Source of the DNA: Anaerorudis cellulosivorans
Lineage (GTDB): Bacteria; Bacteroidota; Bacteroidia; Bacteroidales; Dysgonomonadaceae
Length of the DNA stretch: 43,965 bases
Assembly (NCBI RefSeq): GCF_025943985.1
Contig: NZ_JAPCWE010000022.1
Span: 1-43,965 of the forward strand
Direction: 5' to 3'
A program made the position numbers and the translations under genes. Under the pieces are notes generated by a model. That model ran no database searches. It was not told the origin of the DNA and saw only the letters and a program-made list of their open reading frames with translations. Position 1 is the first letter of the stretch, and each line of letters starts with the position of its first letter. This document shows positions 34,014 through 41,706 of this stretch, piece after piece.

Positions 34014-35246
34014 ATGCAGTATAAAATATTTCCACCTGAAAAATTACAAACCACCATTACCCTCCCCCCTTCAAAAAGCATCAGCAACCGTGTGCTGATT
34101 CTAAATGCCCTGAGTTGCAGCCCCTACCCCATTGAAAACTTATCTAACTGTGAAGACACCCAAGTACTTATCGATGCTTTTAACTCCGACTCCAATGTTT
34201 TCGACGTCAAAGGAGCAGGTACAGCCATGCGTTTTTTAACAGCCTTTCTGGCCGAAATGGAGGGAGAATGGATTATTAGGGGAAACAACCGCATGCACGA
34301 ACGTCCTATCTATCCACTGGTTAACACCCTTATTGCTTTAGGAGCCGAAATTGAATATTTAGAAAAAGAAGGTTATCCTCCGTTGAAAATCAAAGGCAAA
34401 CACCTAGGAGGAGGCGAAGTGTATCTTTCGGGCAACATGAGTTCGCAATTTGTATCGGCATTACTGATGATTGCACCCAAAATGGACAACGGTCTCATCA
34501 TCCATTTGGAAAACGAAGTGATCTCGAAACCCTACATTCATCTGACACTCGGACTCATGGAGAAATATGGAGTGAAAGCAAAATGGGAAGGAAAAGACAT
34601 CACTGTAAAACACCAGGAATATGTCCCCACCCCTATCAAGGTTGAAGCCGATTGGTCTGCGGCTTCCTATTGGTATTCGATAGCCTCATTGATTCCGGAA
34701 GCAGAAGTAACGCTCTTAGGATTAAACAGGAACAGTTTGCAGGGAGATTCTAACCTTGTAAATCTCTTTCCCGATCTTGGCGTGTCCACAGAATTCATTC
34801 CCGATGGCGTGATTATTCGAAAGACAAAAAAATCGGCAAAAAAATTCTTTCACGATTTTGTCAACGAACCCGATCTCGCACAAACTTTTGTGGTTGCTTG
34901 TTGTTTATTGAATGTACCGTTTCTGTTCTCGGGAGTACAAAGTCTCAAAATAAAAGAAACCGATCGCATTAATGCATTGAAAACGGAATTATTAAAACTC
35001 GGATATGTGTTGAAAGACGATAACGAATATAGAATGCTGGAATGGGATAAGGAACGATGTTTCCCACAAAAAAATGCTGTTATCGAAACCTATAACGATC
35101 ATCGAATGGCAATGTCATTTGCTCCTGCATGCATACCCTTCGAATCTGTAATTATCGATAACCCGGGAGTCGTCGCAAAATCATATCCAAAATTTTGGGA
35201 TGACCTCAAAAAAGCAGGTTTCACTATTGAAGAAAAAAAAAATTAA
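34014..35246 (+). CDS. aroA: 3-phosphoshikimate 1-carboxyvinyltransferase (EPSP synthase)
   Basis: A 410-residue shikimate-pathway enzyme joining shikimate 3-phosphate and PEP. Motifs in order: LPPSKSISNRVLIL (active-site Lys and Ser), GAGTAMRFLTAF, NNRMHERPIYPL, GNMSSQFVSALL, EADWSAASYW, LKIKETDRINAL (catalytic Glu/Lys region) and YNDHRMAMSFA. It is somewhat shorter than E. coli AroA (427) but all active-site blocks are present. The following Cys-rich membrane protein gene starts one base after its stop. Confidence 0.94.
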   Translation: MQYKIFPPEKLQTTITLPPSKSISNRVLILNALSCSPYPIENLSNCEDTQVLIDAFNSDSNVFDVKGAGTAMRFLTAFLAEMEGEWIIRGNNRMHERPIYPLVNTLIALGAEIEYLEKEGYPPLKIKGKHLGGGEVYLSGNMSSQFVSALLMIAPKMDNGLIIHLENEVISKPYIHLTLGLMEKYGVKAKWEGKDITVKHQEYVPTPIKVEADWSAASYWYSIASLIPEAEVTLLGLNRNSLQGDSNLVNLFPDLGVSTEFIPDGVIIRKTKKSAKKFFHDFVNEPDLAQTFVVACCLLNVPFLFSGVQSLKIKETDRINALKTELLKLGYVLKDDNEYRMLEWDKERCFPQKNAVIETYNDHRMAMSFAPACIPFESVIIDNPGVVAKSYPKFWDDLKKAGFTIEEKKN

Positions 35247-35247
35247 C

Positions 35248-35670
35248 ATGCTTAGTCTGTTTCTATTTATAGGAATTATCATTTTTTTCGTAATTGCACT
35301 TCATATCTGGAATTCGATCCAGCGCAAAAAAGGAAATATAGAGGAAAACAAGCCGGCTCCACCACTCATTGAGGGGGGATGCTGTGGCATGCATGAAGTT
35401 TGCGAACGCAACAATCTAAAAGCTGCCTTCGGTCAAAAACCGGAATATTTCGACGACGAGGAACTTGACGAATATAAAGGTAAAGACTCTTCCGACTATA
35501 GCGAAGAACAAGTTGAGAAGTTTCGAGAAGTTTTCTATTCACTTCTCGATGAAGAAAAACCCCGATGGATACACAGTTTGCAGATACGCAAAATTTCTAT
35601 TCCCGAGCAAATGAATGATGAGGTAATGATGGTTATTACTGATTTGCGTACCCGAAAAGCACATGCATGA
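35248..35670 (+). CDS. Membrane-anchored Cys-rich protein of unknown function
   Basis: A 140-residue protein from ATG 35248, one base after the aroA stop. Residues 1-20 form a single N-terminal membrane helix (LSLFLFIGIIIFFVIALHIW), followed by a basic stretch. A compact motif IEGGCCGMHEVCE then follows, with three Cys and one His that could bind a metal or an Fe-S cluster. The rest is acidic (EYFDDEELDEYKGKD) and ends with a domain containing WIHSLQIRKISIP and MMVITDLR. I recall similar Bacteroidales proteins beside aroA, sometimes labelled phospholipase without clear basis. I do not assign an enzyme activity. A metal ABC permease gene follows 12 bases later. Confidence 0.65.
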   Translation: MLSLFLFIGIIIFFVIALHIWNSIQRKKGNIEENKPAPPLIEGGCCGMHEVCERNNLKAAFGQKPEYFDDEELDEYKGKDSSDYSEEQVEKFREVFYSLLDEEKPRWIHSLQIRKISIPEQMNDEVMMVITDLRTRKAHA

Positions 35671-35682
35671 TGTTTATTGAAC

Positions 35683-36531
35683 ATGAATTTATTGGAACTA
35701 TTCGATTATGCTTTTTTTCGTAATGCACTATGGGGTAGCCTTTTTGCCGGCATAGCCTGTGGAATGATCGGAACATATGTAGTTTCACGCCGACTGGTGT
35801 TTATCAGCGGCGGAATCACACATGCATCGTTCGGGGGATTAGGAATCGGATTTTATTTCGGCTTAAATCCCATTCTCTCAGCAATGGGTTTTTCGGTCCT
35901 TTCGGCATTCGGCATCGAATGGCTATCAACAAAACAAGGTGTACGCGAAGATTCTGCGATAGCTGTCTTCTGGTCGCTCGGTATGGCTATAGGAATTATT
36001 CTTACTTTTCTCTCGCCGGGATACGCACCCAATTTGTCCGAATATCTTTTCGGCAACATCCTCACCATTACTAAAACCGATATTTGGGCATTGTTGACCC
36101 TTAGTGTTTTGCTTGCCATGTTTTTTTTGACCCATTACCAAGCCATCGTTTCCGTTTCTTTCGACATCGAGTTTGCAAAAACACGAAGAATATCCACTCG
36201 TTTCATCGAATATACAATGATGTTTTTTATTGCTGTCACCATCGTGCTGAGTATCCGCTTGGTTGGAATCGTCCTGCTCATGTCGCTGATCACCGTTCCA
36301 CAGATGACGGCAAACGTATTCACCGTAAAATATTCTCACATCATCTACCTTTCTTCCGCCTTTAGTTTTGTAGGGTGCATCGTCGGCTTATTCTTGTCTT
36401 ACTACCTGAATGTACCTTCAGGAGCTTTCATCATTTTTGTTCTTATCCTCATGTTTTTTATTGCTAAAGCAATAAAATCAATCGACAAAAAATCTAAAAA
36501 ACGAACGAGAAACCCATCGACCGGTGATTGA
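35683..36531 (+). CDS. Metal ABC transporter permease (ZnuB-like)
   Basis: A 282-residue inner-membrane protein of the ABC-3 family, with about eight hydrophobic segments. GSLFAGIACGMIGTYVVSRRLVFISGGITHASFGGLG is, in pieces, the family's first conserved block. Later, LVGIVLLMSLITVPQ is the coupling region. The family moves Zn, Mn or Fe. No ATPase or binding protein is next to it, so partners must be elsewhere. ATG 35683 is preferred; an in-frame TTG at 35677 is possible. A basic tail follows the last helix. It is co-directional and close to the Cys-rich protein. Confidence 0.85.
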   Translation: MNLLELFDYAFFRNALWGSLFAGIACGMIGTYVVSRRLVFISGGITHASFGGLGIGFYFGLNPILSAMGFSVLSAFGIEWLSTKQGVREDSAIAVFWSLGMAIGIILTFLSPGYAPNLSEYLFGNILTITKTDIWALLTLSVLLAMFFLTHYQAIVSVSFDIEFAKTRRISTRFIEYTMMFFIAVTIVLSIRLVGIVLLMSLITVPQMTANVFTVKYSHIIYLSSAFSFVGCIVGLFLSYYLNVPSGAFIIFVLILMFFIAKAIKSIDKKSKKRTRNPSTGD

Positions 36532-36700
36532 CAGGTCGGCTTTGGTTTGTACCCATTCCGATGCATGGGTCCCTGCATGAAAATTATTTTTTCAAAGCTT
36601 AAGAAAAAGTGAATGCCGGAAGTGAAATATTCAATAAATAGTGTAACTTTACAAAGAAATGAAAGAAAAGTTCTCAGTACCTTAAAATATAAATCATTTA

Positions 36701-36710
36701 AAGAAGGAGG
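36701..36710 (+). promoter_or_regulatory. Unusually strong Shine-Dalgarno (AAGAAGGAGG)
   Basis: AAGAAGGAGG ends 8 bases before the ATG of the phasin-like gene. Bacteroidota genes rarely carry such a full anti-16S match, so this suggests high expression or a distinct translation mode. Confidence 0.7.
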
Positions 36711-36718
36711 ATATAGCT

Positions 36719-37021
36719 ATGGCAGACTTCATTAAAAATGCAGTTTTGGCAGGATTGGGTCTTATTTCGCTAACTAGCGAAAAAGCCGAAGAATTTGCAA
36801 AAGAACTTATTAAACGAGGTGAATTAACCGAAAACGAGAAAGCTAAATTCGTAAAAGATGTTTTGGATCAATCGGAAAAAACCAAAACAGAAATCGAACA
36901 GAAAATCGAGAAAACGGTCGAAACCATTTTATCCAGAATAAATATTCCTTCACGAAAGGAATTTGAAGAATTAAAGAATAAAGTGGAAGAATTATCCCGA
37001 CAGGTGAACAAAACAGCATAG
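36719..37021 (+). CDS. Phasin-like coiled-coil small protein
   Basis: A 100-residue protein. A hydrophobic N-terminal helix (FIKNAVLAGLGLISL) is followed by EKAEEFAKELIKRGELTENE, then a long charged helix rich in Glu and Lys with heptad-like spacing (FEELKNKVEELSRQV). This matches the phasin-like or PHA granule-associated family, which binds lipid or polymer surfaces, and is also found in species with no polymer. A very strong ribosome site precedes it. It directly precedes a UbiB-like kinase gene (24-base gap). No PHA synthase is in the window. Function here is therefore open. Confidence 0.75.
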   Translation: MADFIKNAVLAGLGLISLTSEKAEEFAKELIKRGELTENEKAKFVKDVLDQSEKTKTEIEQKIEKTVETILSRINIPSRKEFEELKNKVEELSRQVNKTA

Positions 37022-37045
37022 CAATCTTTTAAAAACCTCGATTTA

Positions 37046-38737
37046 ATGCCGGAATTTTACCCACAGTCAGGGTTGAGTTTTCGTAGTAATCTGGATAAAG
37101 TCAAACGAAGTCGCCAGATCATTTCTGTTTTTATCAAATTTGGTCTGGATTACCTTTTGGATGTTTCTCGCGTAAACTTTATTACCAAAATACGAAGCCG
37201 TCGAAAAGGATATGAAAAATTATCGAGTGCCGAAAGGCTTCGTTTGGCTTTTGAAGAATTAGGTCCTACTTTTATCAAATTCGGTCAAATTCTGAGTACT
37301 CGCCCCGATTTCCTTCCTTCAGACTATATCTCCGAATTGGAAAAACTTCAAGATAAAGTTTTACCGGTAGAAACCTTACGGATTCGGGAATGTATTGAAA
37401 AAGAACTCAATAAACCATTAAACCAAGTGTTTAAGGAGTTCGATGAAAAACCTGTTGCTTCTGCTTCTTTAAGCCAGGTTCATAAAGCCGTTTTATACAA
37501 TGGAGAAATTGTAGCCCTAAAAATTCAAAAACCCGGCATTCGGAATACCATTGAACTGGATCTTTCCATTTTGGAAAGCTTTGCAGATGTGTTGGAGAAA
37601 CGACTGCGAAACGGTCCTTTTCACAGTCCCAAAGCTGTGGTGGCAGAAATAAAAAAAGCCCTCAGAAAAGAACTGGACTTCTTGAACGAAGCCCATAATT
37701 TCGATAAATTCAGAAATAATTTTAAGGGGATTGATTATATTAAAGTTCCCAAAGTTTATTGGGATTTGACTACCGAGAAACTGTTGACCATGGAATTTAT
37801 CGAAGGGGTAAAAATTTCAGAAATCACCCAAGAAAAATACAGACAACAGTTTGACCTGAAGAAAATTGCCGATCGGGCTGCGGAAGCGCTTCTTAAACAA
37901 ATCCTCCTCGACGGGTTCTTTCATGCCGACCCGCATCCCGGAAATCTTTTCGTGCAGCCTCCCGACACCATCGTGATGCTCGACGTGGGAATGACGGGGC
38001 ATCTCGACGAAAGGACCATCATCATCATTGCCAAGACCTTGCGTGCAGCCAACGAAAAAGACTATAGCCACATCATTCGCGGACTGCAGGATCTGGGATT
38101 GGTCGTTCAAAAAATAGACAAGTTTTCCCTGCGGCAAGATTTAGACGAATTGATAGAACTCTATTCCGATCGCCCTTTCAAAACCATCAGCATGGCCAAA
38201 ATGAATCAGCAAATTTTGGAAATCATGATGCGTCACAAAATGGCCATCCCCTCAAATCTGGTAATGATGCTACGTTCCATTTCCATTGCCGAATCGGTAG
38301 GGAAACAATTGGAACCCGATTTCGATATGTTCAGCCTCGTACAACCTTTTGTCAGAAAAATATATTTTAAACTTTATTCTCCAAGACGATGGAAAGAACG
38401 AGGTGTAAACGTAATGGATGAAAGTGTAGAGCTCGTCGAACACTTGCCCCACCACTTATCCGATTTGCTCCGAAAATTAAGAGAAGGGCAGTTTGAGGTA
38501 AAACTTGAACATCACAAGCTGGAAGAAATTACCCAGGAAATTAAGGGATCGAGCAACCGAATTTCGGCAAGCTTGATTATCGCAGCACTCATCGTGGGAT
38601 CTTCTTTAATTTTGCAACAAGGGATCGGACCTACAATTTCCAATGTTTCCATCATTGGAATTATTGGCTATATTCTTGCCGGCGTTTTGGGACTTGGACT
38701 GATCATTTCCATTTTTCGATTGAGCCGAAAAAAATAA
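37046..38737 (+). CDS. UbiB/ABC1/AarF-family atypical kinase
   Basis: A 563-residue protein-kinase-like ATPase. Family hallmarks: LGPTFIKFGQILSTRPD (KxGQ motif), VASASLSQVHKAVL (alanine-rich loop that inhibits ordinary kinase activity), VALKIQKPG (invariant Lys), FFHADPHPGNLFV (catalytic loop) and LDVGMTGHLD (DFG-like metal site). Two hydrophobic segments at the C-terminus (about 505-560) anchor it in the membrane. Members support quinone synthesis or lipid handling. It follows the phasin-like gene and probably shares its transcript, a pairing I recall elsewhere. Confidence 0.88.
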   Translation: MPEFYPQSGLSFRSNLDKVKRSRQIISVFIKFGLDYLLDVSRVNFITKIRSRRKGYEKLSSAERLRLAFEELGPTFIKFGQILSTRPDFLPSDYISELEKLQDKVLPVETLRIRECIEKELNKPLNQVFKEFDEKPVASASLSQVHKAVLYNGEIVALKIQKPGIRNTIELDLSILESFADVLEKRLRNGPFHSPKAVVAEIKKALRKELDFLNEAHNFDKFRNNFKGIDYIKVPKVYWDLTTEKLLTMEFIEGVKISEITQEKYRQQFDLKKIADRAAEALLKQILLDGFFHADPHPGNLFVQPPDTIVMLDVGMTGHLDERTIIIIAKTLRAANEKDYSHIIRGLQDLGLVVQKIDKFSLRQDLDELIELYSDRPFKTISMAKMNQQILEIMMRHKMAIPSNLVMMLRSISIAESVGKQLEPDFDMFSLVQPFVRKIYFKLYSPRRWKERGVNVMDESVELVEHLPHHLSDLLRKLREGQFEVKLEHHKLEEITQEIKGSSNRISASLIIAALIVGSSLILQQGIGPTISNVSIIGIIGYILAGVLGLGLIISIFRLSRKK

Positions 38738-38766
38738 ATGCCGCTCTTCTGAAATTCGTAGCCGGC

Positions 38767-39771
38767 TTATTCGTCAAAAACAGGTCTTTCGGATTTTAAC
38801 GACGGCGTCCCATTCGCAACAGAAGGCCAATCGTTTATCCATTGTATTTTGTCGAGCATCAATACCCTTCCCTTATCGGGATGCGCTGTCCAATAGGCGT
38901 GGTAAAACATCCAAGTTTGACCTTTATCATCCGCTACGATTTCCGAATTATGTCCGGTACCGACAAATTCGGTATTCTTACGAATAAGAATCTCATGATG
39001 GTTATCCATCATTGATTGACCTGATTTATCGACATAGGGGCCGAAAAGATGTTCAGACCGCCCAACTACTGTAGTATACGTACTGTTCAATCTTTCACAA
39101 CAGGTACCCGTGGAAGCGAATAAATAATAATAGCCATTGCGTTTATGAATGTAGGTTCCTTCGTATGCCGTACCTGCCACTTGTACTTTTTCCGCACCGG
39201 ATTTCAAAGCCAACCCATCATCTGACAATTCAATGGCATATATCCCGTGAAAACTCCCCCAAAACAAATATTTTTCTCCATTCTCCTCGTAATAACACGG
39301 ATCGATGGAGTTTTGAACATTGATCTCGTCGCTGCGAAAAAGTTTCCCGTGATCGGTGAACGGTCCTTCGGGTTTATCGGCCGTAGCCACCCCGATTCCG
39401 CACGCCCATTCTCCACCCCAAACCGACATGGAATAATACAGCACATATTTGCCGTTTATGTAGTTGATATCGGGTGCCCACAATCCGCCTCTCGATACAA
39501 AAGTAGGACGCGTTTGATCGGTAAAAGCGGTTCCCATAAACTCCCAATCAATAAGATTGGGAGAGCGATAGATCGGAATATTACGAATATCCTCTGTCGC
39601 ATAAAGATAGAAATAACCATCATTTGCCTTTATTACGGTAGGATCCGGCAAACTGCGATGAATCACCGGATTTTGATATCTATCTTTATCTGTCGGCTGA
39701 GGAGTGATTGCCTCACTCCCCTTGCACGACAAAAATAACAATGTATAAATCAATAGTTTAAGATATTGCAT
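38767..39771 (-). CDS. GH43-family glycoside hydrolase lipoprotein
   Basis: A 334-residue five-bladed propeller hydrolase. The signal ends LFLSC (lipid Cys16), so it should sit on the outer membrane or in the periplasm. The catalytic set of family GH43 is visible: Asp43 in SLPDPT (base), Asp157 in NSIDPCYY (pKa modulator) and Glu204 in YEGTY (acid). GLWAPDINYINGKYVLYYS is the family's substrate-side block. Members cleave arabinan, arabinose side chains or xylan. The start overlaps the 3' end of the GH2 gene by 22 bases, so both are one operon. It is convergent with the UbiB-like gene. Confidence 0.88.
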   Translation of the reverse strand: MQYLKLLIYTLLFLSCKGSEAITPQPTDKDRYQNPVIHRSLPDPTVIKANDGYFYLYATEDIRNIPIYRSPNLIDWEFMGTAFTDQTRPTFVSRGGLWAPDINYINGKYVLYYSMSVWGGEWACGIGVATADKPEGPFTDHGKLFRSDEINVQNSIDPCYYEENGEKYLFWGSFHGIYAIELSDDGLALKSGAEKVQVAGTAYEGTYIHKRNGYYYLFASTGTCCERLNSTYTTVVGRSEHLFGPYVDKSGQSMMDNHHEILIRKNTEFVGTGHNSEIVADDKGQTWMFYHAYWTAHPDKGRVLMLDKIQWINDWPSVANGTPSLKSERPVFDE

Positions 39772-41567
39772 ATCTCACTATTTACTTGTTTGATTCGTTG
39801 TTCATCCATCTTGATCATTTCCCTGTCGTAAGTCATCAAACCGTTGACTTCAACCTCCACATCGGTAGTCTGGGTGTAAACTGCTGCAGAGAAACCATGT
39901 TTAATCAGTGTCTTAAGCTGCTCGGCATATTCCACATATTGATCGGTAACTTCTTTGGAACTGTTGAACTGCACATATCCCCAATTACGGTCGGGTTCCC
40001 ACAAATGCCCTTTTACAGCCCATCCAATTCCGCCATATTCGCCTAAAACGGTTGGCCGTTGACCGTCATACAAATACAATTCGGGGTGTGGATAATTATG
40101 CAAATCCAACATATCCCCTACAGGATAATGATTGCCCCCACTAGCCGGATTAACCAAGCGGGAAGGATCGTATTGTTTGGTCCATTCCGCTATTTCTTTC
40201 GTTTTAAATTGGCCCCATGCTTCATTGAAAGGAACCCAAACGCCTACACAAGGATAGGAATACAGAAAATCGATGATTTCTTTCCACTCCTTGCGATAAT
40301 TTGCTTCGGATTCGGGAGAACGGAGCCATTCCACACCATTGAAATATTGACGTGGCTGCCAATGGGGACCACGATCTCCATTGGGCATATCCTGCCAAAC
40401 AATCATGCCCAACCGGTCACAGTGCATATACCAGCGTGCAGGTTCAACCTTCACGTGTTTGCGGATCATGTTAAACCCAAGATCCTTGGTTTTCTGAATA
40501 TCGAATTTCAGAGCATCGTCGGTAGGAGCGGTATATAAACCGTCAGGCCACCAACCCTGATCGAGAGGACCAAACTGGAACAAATCTTTGTTGTTCAATT
40601 GCAAACGAACAATCCCCTTATTATCTCGTTTTATCGAATATTTACGCATGGCCGCATAACTGTTTACTTTATCCTGCGGTTTATTGTCGCTCCATAACGT
40701 AATTTCCAAATCATAAAGAAATGGGCTATCGGGAGACCACAGCTTTACCTGCTCCGGCATCGTAATCTCAACCGGAAGATGATTGATGGAACGACCGGAA
40801 GCAATAACTTGCGAACCATCCATTACTTTTACTTCTATTTTATCCAATGCAGATACTTCATTTACCGATGCCTCCACGGTAAGTATGTTTTTATCGATAT
40901 CCGGAGTAATTTTTACATTCGTAATATATTTTTCCGGGACAGGCTCCAACCAAACTGTCTGCCAAATACCGGTTACCGATGTATACCAAATGCCTTCGGG
41001 CCTATTTACCTGTTTCCCGCGAGGTTGATAACCGTCGTTGGTCGGATCCCAGACTTTTACAACCAACGTATTGGACCCACTTTTTAACGCCGACGTTATA
41101 TCGAAAGAGAAAGGCGTGTAACCACCGGTATGTCGACCGACTTTAATATCGTTTACCCACACATCGGCTTTCCAATCCACTGCACCAAAATGCAACAATA
41201 TCCGATTATTTTTCCATTTTGAAGGAATGGTAAATTCCCGCTGATACCATAATTCGTTTTCCCTACCTACCTTTTTCTGTACACCGGATAAGCTTGATTC
41301 TATTGCAAACGGAACCAAAATTTTGCCGTCGAATGTTGAAGGTGTTTGCTTTCCTATAGGAAGTATGGCATAATTCCACAAGCCATTCAGGTTTTGCCAT
41401 TCCGCACGTTCCATAATCGGACGGGGATATTCAGGCAATACATTGTTCACATCGATTTGCGATGCCCATCGGGTTTTAATCTTATCGCCGGCCGGCTGCC
41501 ACTGGGCAAAAGCAGAAAAGGCCATCAGCCAACCCATACATACAAGAAGTCTTACTTTCATTTTCAT
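39750..41567 (-). CDS. GH2-family glycoside hydrolase (beta-galactosidase-like)
   Basis: A 605-residue secreted hydrolase. Signal peptide residues 1-21 (ends FSAFAQ). The sugar-binding domain has LNGLWNYAI, ELWYQREF and HFGAVDWKADVWVN, with an immunoglobulin-like part in the middle and a TIM barrel from about 320. Asn448-Glu449 in VPFNEAWGQF is the acid/base pair and Glu510 in LGEYGG the likely nucleophile. It lacks the C-terminal domains of LacZ and resembles short GH2 enzymes of Bacteroidales. Exact sugar specificity (galactose, glucuronate or mannose) is not clear. A promoter lies at 41628-41660. Two Met codons (41567 and 41561) could start it. Confidence 0.88.
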   Translation of the reverse strand: MKMKVRLLVCMGWLMAFSAFAQWQPAGDKIKTRWASQIDVNNVLPEYPRPIMERAEWQNLNGLWNYAILPIGKQTPSTFDGKILVPFAIESSLSGVQKKVGRENELWYQREFTIPSKWKNNRILLHFGAVDWKADVWVNDIKVGRHTGGYTPFSFDITSALKSGSNTLVVKVWDPTNDGYQPRGKQVNRPEGIWYTSVTGIWQTVWLEPVPEKYITNVKITPDIDKNILTVEASVNEVSALDKIEVKVMDGSQVIASGRSINHLPVEITMPEQVKLWSPDSPFLYDLEITLWSDNKPQDKVNSYAAMRKYSIKRDNKGIVRLQLNNKDLFQFGPLDQGWWPDGLYTAPTDDALKFDIQKTKDLGFNMIRKHVKVEPARWYMHCDRLGMIVWQDMPNGDRGPHWQPRQYFNGVEWLRSPESEANYRKEWKEIIDFLYSYPCVGVWVPFNEAWGQFKTKEIAEWTKQYDPSRLVNPASGGNHYPVGDMLDLHNYPHPELYLYDGQRPTVLGEYGGIGWAVKGHLWEPDRNWGYVQFNSSKEVTDQYVEYAEQLKTLIKHGFSAAVYTQTTDVEVEVNGLMTYDREMIKMDEQRIKQVNSEICNILNY

Positions 41568-41627
41568 TTTAAATTTAAATTTATTTTAAAGTTAATACCG
41601 GTATTTTTATCGCGAATTAAAAACAAA

Positions 41628-41660
41628 GCAAACATAACCCAAATTTCAGCAGTACAACAA
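41628..41660 (-). promoter_or_regulatory. Promoter of the GH2-GH43 operon
   Basis: On the minus strand TATGTTTGC (41628-41636) is a consensus -7 box. TTG lies 18 bases upstream (41655-41657), with another at 41658-41660. The leader is about 55-60 bases. The HTCS gene immediately upstream is the likely activator. Confidence 0.65.
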
Positions 41661-41706
41661 AACAAATGAATCGAAAAATGCAACTATCATCTCAAAAATC
41701 CATGAC

